Positions 1 through 8,227 of a stretch of DNA of 64,000 bases are shown piece by piece (position 1 is the stretch's first letter; each line of letters starts with the position of its first letter). The DNA is taken from NCBI GenBank assembly GCA_035532735.1, contig DATKQM010000031.1:62001-126000 (forward strand), in the 5' to 3' direction. The stretch comes from Chersky-840 sp035532735. GTDB lineage: Bacteria > Actinomycetota > Acidimicrobiia > Acidimicrobiales > UBA8190. The notes beneath the pieces were generated by a model. The model was not told the origin of the DNA. It saw nothing but the letters and a program-made list of their open reading frames with translations, and made no database searches. Position numbers and translations under genes: made by a program.

Positions 1-500
1 GGCTGCACGAATTGGCCCGGGCGGGCATCGAAGTCGAACGAGCGGCTCGACCGGTCACGGTGGAACGGTTCGACGTGGAGGAGACATCGGGGTCCGAGGT
101 CGGGGTCTTTCGCATCGAGGTGGACTGTTCGACCGGGACGTATGTGCGCGTGCTCGCCGCCGACCTGGGCGAAGCCCTAGGTGGTGGTGCGCACCTCCGC
201 AACCTGCGACGCACCCGGATCGGATCGTTCGGCATCGACGAGGCCACCACGCTCGAGGCGGTCACCGACGCTCAGGTACTCAGTCCCGCGCAGGCCTTGC
301 GCGACCTGTCCCAAGTCGAGCTCGACGACGAGATGGCACGGTCGGTGTCACATGGGCTCGCCCTCGACAGGGTGTCAGTGGGAGCGACAGGCGAGGGTCC
401 GTGGGCGCTGCTCGACCACGGCGGTGCACTGTTGGCCGTGTACGAGGCGACGGACACCGATCGGCTGGTGGCGGTGTGCGTGCTGGCCGGGAGCAGATGA
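1..500 (+). CDS. truB: tRNA pseudouridine(55) synthase TruB, C-terminal part
   Basis: Only the 3' portion is in the window; the reading frame is open from base 3 and stops with TGA at 498-500. TruB converts U55 to pseudouridine in the T-loop of tRNAs. The visible part carries the family signature around CSTGTYVRVLAADLG, followed by GGGAHLRNLRRTRIG, and ends in a small C-terminal domain typical of actinobacterial TruB. The catalytic Asp lies upstream, outside the window. ribF follows 59 bases later, the usual truB-ribF-rpsO order of bacterial translation/ribosome-maturation clusters. Confidence 0.93.
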   Translation, partial: LHELARAGIEVERAARPVTVERFDVEETSGSEVGVFRIEVDCSTGTYVRVLAADLGEALGGGAHLRNLRRTRIGSFGIDEATTLEAVTDAQVLSPAQALRDLSQVELDDEMARSVSHGLALDRVSVGATGEGPWALLDHGGALLAVYEATDTDRLVAVCVLAGSR

Positions 501-547
501 TCGTGGGCGCGGGGCATCGGCCCACAAGAGCAACACAGCGGCACGGG

Positions 548-553
548 TAACCT
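548..553 (+). promoter_or_regulatory. -10 element of a leaderless ribF transcript
   Basis: TAACCT ends 6 nt before the ribF GTG, so the transcript would start at or very near the start codon. No Shine-Dalgarno sequence is visible. Inferred from spacing only. Confidence 0.5.
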
Positions 554-559
554 CGTCCC

Positions 560-1519
560 GTGGAGGTTGTCGACGGCCCCGAACACTGCACCGCACCCGC
601 CGGAGGCTCGGCGGTGACCATCGGCGCATATGACGGTGTCCATCTCGGGCATCGCCACCTCCTGGCCGAGTTGCGGCAACGGGCCGCGGCGCGGGGACTG
701 TCCAGCGTCGTCGTCACCTTCGATCGACACCCCGCCACCGTGGTCCGACCGGAGTCGGCGCCGCCGATCCTGACCGATCGCGACCAGAAGCTCGAGCTTC
801 TGGCCGCCGCAGGCATCGACCTCACGCTGGTGGTCCCCTTCGACCAGGCGCGGGCCAACGAGACCGCGGAGGACTTCGTGCTCGAAGTACTCGTGCGCGC
901 CCTGGGGGCTCGGCTGGTGGTGGTGGGGGAGGACTTCCACTTCGGCCACGGTCGCGCCGGGAACGTGGCGCTGCTGACAGAGATGGGCGCCCGCCACGGA
1001 TTCGACGTGGTCGGCCTCGCCTTGGAAGAGGACAGCTCGGCACGGGCCGTGTCGTCGACGCGCATCCGCCAGCTCCTGGCCTCGTGTGAAGTCGCGGCTG
1101 CCGCCGAGCTGCTCGGCCGGCCCCATCAGGTCCGGGGCGTCGTTGTCCACGGTGACGGTCGGGGCGGTGCCGAGCTCGACTTCCCGACCGCCAACGTGGC
1201 AGTGCCCGACGGTGTGGCCATGCCCGGCGAGGGGATCTACGCGTGTTGGTACGAGAGGCCCGACGGGTCGGTCCACGCCGCGGCGGCGTCACTCGGGCGG
1301 CGTCCGACATTCCACGCCGCCGCCGCGCCGGTGCTCGAGGTATTCCTGATGGACTTCAGTGGCGACCTCTACGGCGAGGCTGCCCGGGTGTCGTTCGTGA
1401 CGCATCTTCGCCAAGAGCGTCGTTTCGACACCACCGAGGCGCTGGTCCGACAGATGACCGAGGATGTGGCCGCAGCCCGCACGGCCCTCGGGTCCGCCGC
1501 CCACCAGTCGTCGCCTTGA
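560..1519 (+). CDS. ribF: Bifunctional riboflavin kinase / FAD synthetase
   Basis: Phosphorylates riboflavin to FMN, then adenylylates FMN to FAD, in the cytosol. The 319 aa length is normal for the family. The N-terminal FMN adenylyltransferase domain shows the nucleotidyltransferase motif GAYDGVHLGH (residues 22-31, usually GNFDGVHLGH) and SSTRIR (165-170). The C-terminal riboflavin kinase domain shows FPTAN at 208-212. The GTG at 560 was chosen because TAACCT sits 6 nt upstream and homology begins at once. It lies between truB and rpsO, as in many bacteria. Confidence 0.95.
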   Translation: MEVVDGPEHCTAPAGGSAVTIGAYDGVHLGHRHLLAELRQRAAARGLSSVVVTFDRHPATVVRPESAPPILTDRDQKLELLAAAGIDLTLVVPFDQARANETAEDFVLEVLVRALGARLVVVGEDFHFGHGRAGNVALLTEMGARHGFDVVGLALEEDSSARAVSSTRIRQLLASCEVAAAAELLGRPHQVRGVVVHGDGRGGAELDFPTANVAVPDGVAMPGEGIYACWYERPDGSVHAAAASLGRRPTFHAAAAPVLEVFLMDFSGDLYGEAARVSFVTHLRQERRFDTTEALVRQMTEDVAAARTALGSAAHQSSP

Positions 1520-1594
1520 TCCACCCCACCTGGACTTCTGGACCGAGTGCGGGGAGGGTGCCAAGACCTCGCGTGGGCGTCTACGAATCGGCCC

Positions 1595-1603
1595 TGCTAG
1601 AGT
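1595..1603 (+). promoter_or_regulatory. Extended -10 promoter candidate for rpsO
   Basis: TGC followed by TAGAGT forms an extended -10 about 98 bases before the rpsO ATG. No -35 match was found. The predicted leader of roughly 90 nt could hold an S15 autoregulatory fold, but this was not demonstrated. Confidence 0.35.
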
Positions 1604-1701
1604 ACGGTCCCAGCCGGGACGCCGTCCCGGTCGGATCCGGGCCGGGGCGAACGTGGCTTCGCCCGACCGTCTCTGAGCAATTCCGAGGTCGTTTCCCCCA
1701 T

Positions 1702-1959
1702 ATGGCCGAAAAGTCCGCGACGATCGCCGAACATCGCCTGCACGAGACCGACACGGGCTCGTCCGAGGTGCAGATCGCACTCCTCACCGAGCGCATCTCA
1801 CTTCTGACCGAGCACTTGAAGATCCACAAGGGCGACCATCACACCCGGCGGGGCCTGATGAAGATCATTGGTCGGCGACGCAGGCTGCTGGACTATGTGC
1901 GGGACAACGACGTCGAGCGTTACCGGTCGATCATCGGCCGGCTCGGCATCCGCCGTTAA
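1702..1959 (+). CDS. rpsO: 30S ribosomal protein S15
   Basis: An 85 aa primary rRNA-binding protein of the 30S platform. The sequence has the S15 hallmarks TGSSEVQIALLTERI, LTEHLKIHKGDHHTRRGL and a C-terminal YRSIIGRLGIRR. The ATG at 1702 gives the family length; longer in-frame extension upstream is not S15-like. rpsO followed by pnp is a conserved pair, and in other bacteria the intervening RNA is processed by RNases. Confidence 0.98.
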   Translation: MAEKSATIAEHRLHETDTGSSEVQIALLTERISLLTEHLKIHKGDHHTRRGLMKIIGRRRRLLDYVRDNDVERYRSIIGRLGIRR

Positions 1960-1975
1960 GCAGCCGGCCCCCGCG

Positions 1976-2050
1976 ACGGCCGCCCGGCCGTGACGGGAGC
2001 CAACCTCGGGTTGGACATCCCGCCCGGGCAGAGGGCGGACATTCCGCCCG
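1976..2050 (+). repeat. rpsO-pnp intergenic hairpins and direct repeat
   Basis: Sixteen bases after the rpsO stop, ACGGCCG and CGGCCGT (1976-1991) form a 7-bp stem with a 2-nt loop. Further on, GGACATCCCGCCCG (2013-2026) recurs as GGACATTCCGCCCG (2037-2050), 24 nt apart with 13 of 14 bases matching; the second copy also closes a GGGCGG/CCGCCC stem at 2033-2049. There is no U tract, so this is more likely a processing or regulatory region than a classical terminator. Confidence 0.4.
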
Positions 2051-2221
2051 ACAGACCGAAGGGCACTTGACCAGCGGTCAGCTGCCAGTCGCCGGTCACC
2101 TGCGCCGTGTTGCGCCACCGCCGATCATGTCGATCGGACCGGTCGGTAGGCAACGACGCGTGAGAGGTGGTCGACCACTGGGAACTGGCCTGGCGCAGTG
2201 TCCTCGAGAAATGAGGAGACA

Positions 2222-4699
2222 ATGGCGCAAGCCATCACCGTGTCGGCCCCGATCAGCGGGACCGACCGCACACTGTCATTCGAGGCGGGAAAGCTCGCCC
2301 TTCAAGCCAACGGCGCTGTCGTCGGACGTATCGGCGACACCATGGTGCTCGTGGCGGCCACAGCCTCCCGAGGCGTGCGCGAAGGGGCGGACTTCTTCCC
2401 CTTGACCGTCGACATCGAAGAGCGGATGTACGCGGCGGGCAAGATCCCCGGCTCGTTCTTCCGGCGTGAGGGGCGTGCCACCGACCAGGCCATTCTCACC
2501 TGCCGCCTGATCGACCGTCCCCTGCGACCGTCGTTCCCCGAGGGGTTCCGCAACGAGGTCCATGTGGTGGGGACGATCTTCGCCGCCGACCAGGTCAATC
2601 CCCATGACGTCCTGGCCATCAACACCGCCTCGGCGGCGCTCATGTTGTCGGGCATCCCCTTCGACGGACCCATCGGTGCTGTCCGCATGGCGTGGACCAC
2701 CGACGGCACGTGGGCTCCGCACCCGTCGTACCAAGAGGGCGATGCCTCGTGCTTCGAGCTCGTGGTGGCGGGGCGGGCGCTGTCGGAGGATGCCGGCACC
2801 GAGATCGCCATCATGATGGTCGAGGCCGGTGGCACCGAGGACTCTTGGAAGTACTACGACGAGGGCGCCCCCCGCGTCACCGAGGAGGTCCTCGCCGAAG
2901 GCCTCGAGGCAGCCAAGACCTGGATCCGGGAGTCGATCGAGCTCCAGCGTGCACTTGTGGCCAAGGTCGGCGCCAAGCCCACCATTCCCTACGAGTTGTT
3001 CACCGACTACAAAGACGACGTCTTCACGCGGGTCGCCACGGTCGGGACCGATGCGGTCTCCAAGGCCAACACGATCACCGAGAAGGCCGAACGCAACGCC
3101 GCGCTCGACGAGGCCACGACGTCCATCATCGCGCAGCTGAGCCCGGAGTTCCCCGAGCGCGAGCGGGAGATCAAGGCCGCGGTGCGATCGCTCACCAAGC
3201 AGATCGTCCGCAAGCGGATCGTCGACGAAGGCATTCGCATCGACGGTCGCGGCACCGCTGACATCCGCCCGTTGTCGGCGGAAGTGGGGCTCCTCCCGAC
3301 GACGCACGGTTCTGCGTTGTTCCAGCGCGGTGAGACACAGGTCCTCAACGTCACGACCCTGGGCATGCCTCGCATGAACCAGCTCCTCGACACCATCGGG
3401 ATCCACGAGCACAAGCGCTACATGCACCATTACAATTTCCCCCCCTTCTCCACGGGCGAAACCGGCTTCATGCGGGGTCCCAAGCGGCGTGAGATCGGAC
3501 ACGGATTGTTGGCCGAGCGCGCCCTGCTCCCGGTGGTGCCGTCGCAAGAGGAATTCCCCTACACCTTGCGGCTCGTCTCGGACGTGCTGTCCTCGAACGG
3601 GTCCACCTCCATGGCGTCGGTGTGCGGGTCCTCGCTGTCGCTCATGGACGCCGGTGTACCCATCAAGGCGCCGGTGGCCGGGATCGCCATGGGGCTCGTC
3701 TACGACGAGGGCAAATACGTGACGCTGACCGACATCCTCGGAGCAGAGGACGCCTTCGGCGACATGGACTTCAAGGTGGCCGGCACGAGCGATGCGGTCA
3801 CGGCGCTGCAGCTCGACACCAAGATCGACGGGTTGCCCGCCGACGTCCTCGCCAAGGCGCTCCTCCAGGCGCGCGACGCACGACTGGTGATCCTCGACGT
3901 GATGGCGGGTGCCATCGCCGAGCCACGGAACGAGGTGTCGGAGAACGCGCCCAAGATCGTGTCGTTCCAGATCCCCGTGGACCGGATCGGCGAGGTGATC
4001 GGCCCCAAGGGGAAGGTCATCAACGCCCTGCAGGCCGAGACCGGTGCGGACATCGCAGTGGACGACGACGGCCTCTTCGGCATCGTCACGATCGGAGCCA
4101 AGGACGGCGGCGCGGTCTCCGAGGCCAAGCGCCGGATCTTCTTGATCGTCGACCCCCCCGAAGCCGAGGTGGGCGCGATCTATCCCGGCAAGGTCGTCAA
4201 CATCACCAAGTTCGGTGCGTTCGTGAACATCCTCCCGGGACGAGACGGGCTCCTGCACATCTCGAAGGTTGGCGGCGGCAAGCGCGTCGACCGGGTCGAG
4301 GACGTCTTGTCCCTGGGCCAGGACCTCGAGGTGAAGGTCGACGACATCGACCCCCAGGGCAAGGTGTCGTTGTCTCTCGCCGGCGCGCCGCCGGCTCCGA
4401 CCGGCAACGGCTCGAGCAGCTCGGCTGGTGCCGGATCGGGCGGATCGTCGCGTCCGGCGGGCCCGTCGCGTAGCTCCGAGAGCGGGACCGGTGCCCAGAG
4501 CAGCGCCACCGCGCCGGTGGCATCGTTCGAGGCGGCCTTCGAGGCCGAGCTCGTCAGTGAACTGGGCGACCTGGGCCCCGGGCCCGCGGCCGGTGGCGGC
4601 GGTGGCGGCGGCGAGCGCGGCGAGCGCGGCGAGCGCGGCAGCCATCGGGGTGGGGACCGCGGGGGCGATCGCGGTCCTCGGCGTCCTCGTCGTCGGTGA
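2222..4699 (+). CDS. pnp: Polyribonucleotide nucleotidyltransferase (PNPase)
   Basis: A phosphorolytic 3'-to-5' exoribonuclease that acts in mRNA turnover. ATG 2222 was chosen for the preceding GAGGAG (2213-2218); an in-frame GTG 24 bases upstream lacks support. In the 825 aa product the first RNase PH domain carries DRPLRPSFP (about 98-107), the second carries GPKRREIGHG (about 419-428), then a KH domain (about 583-640) and an S1 domain (about 650-720). A disordered Ser/Ala/Gly tail ends in a GER-repeat and Arg-rich segment (about 795-825), resembling RGG RNA-binding tails of some actinobacterial ribonucleases. Confidence 0.97.
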   Translation: MAQAITVSAPISGTDRTLSFEAGKLALQANGAVVGRIGDTMVLVAATASRGVREGADFFPLTVDIEERMYAAGKIPGSFFRREGRATDQAILTCRLIDRPLRPSFPEGFRNEVHVVGTIFAADQVNPHDVLAINTASAALMLSGIPFDGPIGAVRMAWTTDGTWAPHPSYQEGDASCFELVVAGRALSEDAGTEIAIMMVEAGGTEDSWKYYDEGAPRVTEEVLAEGLEAAKTWIRESIELQRALVAKVGAKPTIPYELFTDYKDDVFTRVATVGTDAVSKANTITEKAERNAALDEATTSIIAQLSPEFPEREREIKAAVRSLTKQIVRKRIVDEGIRIDGRGTADIRPLSAEVGLLPTTHGSALFQRGETQVLNVTTLGMPRMNQLLDTIGIHEHKRYMHHYNFPPFSTGETGFMRGPKRREIGHGLLAERALLPVVPSQEEFPYTLRLVSDVLSSNGSTSMASVCGSSLSLMDAGVPIKAPVAGIAMGLVYDEGKYVTLTDILGAEDAFGDMDFKVAGTSDAVTALQLDTKIDGLPADVLAKALLQARDARLVILDVMAGAIAEPRNEVSENAPKIVSFQIPVDRIGEVIGPKGKVINALQAETGADIAVDDDGLFGIVTIGAKDGGAVSEAKRRIFLIVDPPEAEVGAIYPGKVVNITKFGAFVNILPGRDGLLHISKVGGGKRVDRVEDVLSLGQDLEVKVDDIDPQGKVSLSLAGAPPAPTGNGSSSSAGAGSGGSSRPAGPSRSSESGTGAQSSATAPVASFEAAFEAELVSELGDLGPGPAAGGGGGGGERGERGERGSHRGGDRGGDRGPRRPRRR

Positions 4700-4760
4700 G
4701 TGTCGAGCGCCGCGCTTCTCTGAAGCTTGCAGCCCCGTCCCCGAGCGGGGCAACCTGCCG

Positions 4761-5993
4761 ATGATCCGTAGCGAGTTGCTCGGCTGCGGGGCGCATCTCG
4801 TGACCGAGTCGATGGCCGAGGCGCGGTCGGTGACGGTCGGGGTGTGGGTGGGCACCGGGTCGCGCGACGAGGACGACGCTCATTCCGGGGCGTCGCACTT
4901 CCTCGAGCATCTGTTGTTCAAAGGCACGGCGAAATGGAGCGCGGCGGACATCGCCGAATCGGTGGACGAGATCGGTGGCGACATGAACGCCTTTACGACC
5001 AAGGAGTACACGGCGTTCTACATCCGGCTCCTCGCCGATGACCTTCCCTTGGGCCTCGACGTGCTGGGGGCCATCATGACCGAGCCGGCCTTGCGGGTCG
5101 ACGACATCGACGCCGAACGCCAGGTCATCCTGGACGAGATCCTCATGCACGCCGATGAGCCCGCCGACTTCGCGGCCGAGCAGTGCACGGCCTCGATGTT
5201 CCCCCACCACCCTCTGGGACGCGAGGTCCTCGGGACGCCCCCGAGCGTCGAAGCGCTCGACCAGACCGAGATCCGGAGCTTCTTCGACCATCACTACCGG
5301 GCCGGCAACCTCGTCGTCGCTGCCGCCGGCGACGTGGACCACGAGCGCCTCGCCCTCGAGGTCGAGGCCCGCTTCGCGCCTCGTTCGGGCGGAGCGTCGC
5401 CGCAACGGGTGCCTCCGAAGGTGGCGGGGAATGCCCTCACGGTCCAGGGTCGTCCCACCGAACAGGTCCACCTGGTGGTGGGCATGCGCTGTGCGGGTCG
5501 GCATTCACCCGAACGATGGCCTTTGGCCGCCCTCAACCACGTCCTGGGCGGCGGGATCTCGAGTCGGCTGTTCCAAGAGGTACGCGAACGACGCGGTCTC
5601 GCGTACTCGATCTGGTCGGAACGGATCCACTACGAAGAGGTCGGCACGATGACAGTGAGCGTCGGCACCGCGCCCGAGCACGCGCGCGAGGTCCTGGCCC
5701 TGGTGCACGGCGAGCTCGACCGCATGGGGGAGAAGGGCATCACCGCCCGGGAGCTGGCGGTGGCCAAAGGCCATCTGCGAGCCGAGACACTGCTGTCGCT
5801 CGAGGACTCGGGGGCGCGCATGAGCAGGATCGGGTCGAGTGTGCTGCTCCACGGCCGGGTCCTCGAGGTCGACGAGGTCCTGGCCAAGGTGGACGCCGTC
5901 ACCGTCGAGGATGTGGCCTCGGTGGCCTCGGCGTTGGCGACCCAGACCCGGACCTTGTCGGTGGTGGGCCCCTTCGATCCCGACACCCCGTGA
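4761..5993 (+). CDS. M16 family zinc metallopeptidase (processing-peptidase-like)
   Basis: A predicted 410 aa cytosolic zinc protease of the pitrilysin/MPP family. The inverted zinc motif HFLEH is at residues 46-50, with the downstream acidic ligand region around VILDEILMHADEPAD. The C-terminal half has the second M16 fold (VLGGGISSRLFQEVRERRGLAYS). The ATG at 4761 gives family length. It follows pnp by 61 bases, the usual actinobacterial arrangement (PepR-like); its substrate is unknown. A CCCCG/CGGGG hairpin just upstream could affect expression. Confidence 0.93.
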   Translation: MIRSELLGCGAHLVTESMAEARSVTVGVWVGTGSRDEDDAHSGASHFLEHLLFKGTAKWSAADIAESVDEIGGDMNAFTTKEYTAFYIRLLADDLPLGLDVLGAIMTEPALRVDDIDAERQVILDEILMHADEPADFAAEQCTASMFPHHPLGREVLGTPPSVEALDQTEIRSFFDHHYRAGNLVVAAAGDVDHERLALEVEARFAPRSGGASPQRVPPKVAGNALTVQGRPTEQVHLVVGMRCAGRHSPERWPLAALNHVLGGGISSRLFQEVRERRGLAYSIWSERIHYEEVGTMTVSVGTAPEHAREVLALVHGELDRMGEKGITARELAVAKGHLRAETLLSLEDSGARMSRIGSSVLLHGRVLEVDEVLAKVDAVTVEDVASVASALATQTRTLSVVGPFDPDTP

Positions 5994-6046
5994 CCGGTGG
6001 CTCTCGCCTCGTCTCGGGCAGGGCCGGGGCGTTGCGGACACGTCGA

Positions 6047-6052
6047 TAGGGT
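6047..6052 (+). promoter_or_regulatory. -10 element of a leaderless dapB transcript
   Basis: TAGGGT lies 6 nt upstream of the dapB ATG at 6059 and no Shine-Dalgarno sequence is present. Confidence 0.5.
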
Positions 6053-6058
6053 TTGGCC

Positions 6059-6868
6059 ATGACACGTGTGGGAGTGCTCGGCGCCGGAGGGCGGATGGGT
6101 CGCGAGGTGTGCCGAGCCGTCGCGGACGACCCGGATCTCGAGCTCGTCGCCGCCGTCGACCCCGCGTTGGCGGGGATCGACCTGCGCCAGGTCATCGGCG
6201 AAGACGCGGCCGGCCTCCAGGTGGCGGGCGATGTCGAGGAACTCGAGCGCTCGGGCGCGCACGTGGCGGTCGACTTCACCGTGGCCGTGGCCGCGGTCGA
6301 GCACATGCGTTGGTGCGCGTCGAACGGGGTCCACGCCGTGGTGGGGACGACCGGGATCGGCTCGGGTGTGCTCGACGAGCTCCGAGCGTGCTTCGAAGGC
6401 TCGGCCGCCAATTGTGTGATGGCGGCCAACTTCGCCATCGGAGCCGTGCTCATGATGCGCCTCGCCGAATTGGCGGCGCCGTTCATGGACGGCGTGGAGA
6501 TCATCGAATTGCATCACGACGGCAAACTCGACGCGCCGTCGGGGACTGCGCTCATCACGGCCGATCGTCTGGTGCGAGCTCGCGACGACGCGGGGGGCGA
6601 TGCGTGGCCGCTCGACAAGACGGCGTCGCAGGTGTTGGCCGGGGCACGCGGGGGAGAGGGCCCGGGGGGAATCCGCATCCACTCGGTGCGGCTGCATGGC
6701 ATGGTTGCCCATCAGGAGGTGCTCTTCGGGGCGGTCGGCCAGAGCCTGTCCATCCGCCACGACGCCTATGACCGCACCTCGTTCATGCCCGGGATGATCC
6801 TGGCCGTGAAAGCCGTGTCGGGACGACCCGGTCTCACCGTCGGGCTCGACACCCTCCTCGGTTTTTGA
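6059..6868 (+). CDS. dapB: 4-hydroxy-tetrahydrodipicolinate reductase
   Basis: Reduces hydroxy-tetrahydrodipicolinate to tetrahydrodipicolinate with NAD(P)H in the lysine/meso-DAP pathway. The 269 aa protein has the Rossmann motif GAGGRMG (8-14) and the catalytic/substrate signature HHDGK (152-156) followed by DAPSGTA (158-164). ATG 6059 fits both the leaderless -10 and the position of the Rossmann strand; an in-frame TTG 6 bases upstream is less likely. The other dap genes lie further along the window, not in one operon. Confidence 0.97.
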   Translation: MTRVGVLGAGGRMGREVCRAVADDPDLELVAAVDPALAGIDLRQVIGEDAAGLQVAGDVEELERSGAHVAVDFTVAVAAVEHMRWCASNGVHAVVGTTGIGSGVLDELRACFEGSAANCVMAANFAIGAVLMMRLAELAAPFMDGVEIIELHHDGKLDAPSGTALITADRLVRARDDAGGDAWPLDKTASQVLAGARGGEGPGGIRIHSVRLHGMVAHQEVLFGAVGQSLSIRHDAYDRTSFMPGMILAVKAVSGRPGLTVGLDTLLGF

Positions 6869-6879
6869 CCCCGCGGCGG

Positions 6880-6885
6880 TAGCCT
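6880..6885 (+). promoter_or_regulatory. -10 element before the first TetR gene
   Basis: TAGCCT ends 8 nt before the ATG at 6894. No Shine-Dalgarno sequence is seen. Confidence 0.4.
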
Positions 6886-6893
6886 GACCACCA

Positions 6894-7478
6894 ATGGACG
6901 GGCCGCGCCAGCGCATCCTCGAAGCCACCTATGCCTGTGTGGCGCGCTGGGGGTTGTCCAAGACGACGGTCGAGGACGCGGCGCGCGAAGCCGGGTTGTC
7001 GCGGGCCACGGTCTACCGGTATTTCCCCGGCGGTCGCGACGAGCTCATCGACGCCGTGGTGTCGTGGCAGTTCCTTGTCTTCTTCGGCCGTCTCTACGAA
7101 GAGGTCCACGGAGCCACGTCGCTGGAGGAGGTACTCGACCGGGGTCTGCTCTTTGCCCGCCGAGCGCTGATCGAGCACGAGGTGCTCCAGAAGATGCTCG
7201 AGATCGAGCCCGATGTGCTCATGCCGAAGCTCACCGTGGAGTCCAACCGGACGGTCGGGCTCATCGCCGGGTTCCTCGTGCCGTATCTCCACGAGCACGG
7301 CATGGCCGAAGGCGTCGAGATCCACGAGGCGGCGGACTTCCTCGCTCGGATGATCCTGTCCTACATCGCGTCGCCCGGACACTGGGATCTCGGTGACCCC
7401 GAGCAGGTCGCCACCCTGGTACGCACCGAGTTGCTCGCCGGGGTGGTGGGCGACCTACGGCCGGCAGGGGAACGTTGA
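6894..7478 (+). CDS. TetR/AcrR family transcriptional regulator (first of a pair)
   Basis: A 194 aa regulator with an N-terminal TetR helix-turn-helix (about residues 8-55; SKTTVEDAAREAGLSRATVYRYFPG) and a divergent ligand-binding domain. The effector is unknown. It resembles the next gene over the HTH and in overall layout (both have the RATVYR-FPGG pattern), suggesting an old tandem duplication. Its TGA stop lies inside the -35 element of the following gene's promoter. It could regulate itself, its neighbour or the downstream diiron protein. Confidence 0.9.
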   Translation: MDGPRQRILEATYACVARWGLSKTTVEDAAREAGLSRATVYRYFPGGRDELIDAVVSWQFLVFFGRLYEEVHGATSLEEVLDRGLLFARRALIEHEVLQKMLEIEPDVLMPKLTVESNRTVGLIAGFLVPYLHEHGMAEGVEIHEAADFLARMILSYIASPGHWDLGDPEQVATLVRTELLAGVVGDLRPAGER

Positions 7479-7504
7479 CAATGAGACATCTTGAGCCATA
7501 CTGT
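7475..7504 (+). promoter_or_regulatory. Sigma-70 type promoter of the second TetR gene
   Basis: TTGACA at 7475-7480 and TACTGT at 7499-7504 are separated by 18 bases, close to consensus. The -10 is 6 nt before the GTG at 7511, so the transcript is probably leaderless. The -35 overlaps the stop codon of the preceding gene. Confidence 0.7.
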
Positions 7505-7508
7505 CTCA
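7482..7508 (+). promoter_or_regulatory. Inverted-repeat operator, probable TetR binding site
   Basis: TGAGACA (7482-7488) and TGTCTCA (7502-7508) are perfect inverted 7-mers separated by 13 bases. The right arm overlaps the -10 and the left arm lies in the spacer, the expected position for a repressor. Which of the two TetR proteins binds is not known. Confidence 0.65.
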
Positions 7509-7510
7509 CT

Positions 7511-8227
7511 GTGGGCTTGGCGAGGCTGGAACTGGTGCGGGATGAGACCGCGCGCGACCCCGGGCCGGACCACGATGTCGCCCCGGTCCCGGTTCGGGTT
7601 CGGGTGATCGACGGAGCCCTCTCGTGTATCGCCCGCCAGGGAGTCGCCAAGACCACGCTCGATGACGTGGCCCGGGCGGCGGGTTGCAGTCGGGCCACCG
7701 TCTACCGGGTGTTCCCGGGAGGCAAGGACGGCGTGCTGGGTGCGGTCGTCGACACCGAGGTGTCGAGATTCTTCAGTGCGCTGGCGGTGCGCATGGGGGA
7801 GGCCACCGACCTCGAGGACGTCCTGGTGGCCGGCATGACCGAGGCCGCCACCCGGGTGACCGAACATCCCGCCCTGGCCAACCTGCTGGCCCAGGAGCCC
7901 GAGATGGTCTTGTCGCAGCTGGCCTTCGCCCGCATGGACGAGGTCCTCGCCGTGACCTGTGCCTTCACGACGCCGTTCCTCGGTCGCTGGCTCGACCAGC
8001 CGGAATCCAAGCGGGTGGCGGAATGGGCGACGCGCATCGTCGTGTCGTACCTGCTGTGTCCCGCCGACGGCGTCGACCTCACCGACGCCGCTGACGTACG
8101 ACGACTCGTGCGCCTGTTCGTGTTGCCCGGCATCCGGGCCCTGCGGGTGCCCGAAGCCGGTGCGCGGACCACAGGAGCTCTGCAGTCCCACAATCCAATA
8201 CCCACCACCAAGGGGGAAGCATCATGA
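7511..8227 (+). CDS. TetR/AcrR family transcriptional regulator (second of a pair)
   Basis: A regulator of about 238 aa. The GTG at 7511 was preferred over an in-frame TTG at 7475 because the latter falls within the promoter -35 and the former lies 6 nt from the -10. The HTH (about residues 32-75) reads KTTLDDVARAAGCSRATVYRVFPGG; the rest is an all-helical ligand-binding domain. Its stop overlaps the ATG of the diiron gene (ATGA), so the two are co-transcribed and probably translationally coupled. The inverted repeat at its promoter suggests autoregulation of the regulator-enzyme unit. Confidence 0.9.
   Translation: MGLARLELVRDETARDPGPDHDVAPVPVRVRVIDGALSCIARQGVAKTTLDDVARAAGCSRATVYRVFPGGKDGVLGAVVDTEVSRFFSALAVRMGEATDLEDVLVAGMTEAATRVTEHPALANLLAQEPEMVLSQLAFARMDEVLAVTCAFTTPFLGRWLDQPESKRVAEWATRIVVSYLLCPADGVDLTDAADVRRLVRLFVLPGIRALRVPEAGARTTGALQSHNPIPTTKGEAS

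Noticed and set aside
2276..4855. Open frame of 859 codons antisense to pnp
   Set aside because: No recognisable domain, composition typical of antisense frames in high-GC DNA, and it covers the well-supported pnp gene completely.
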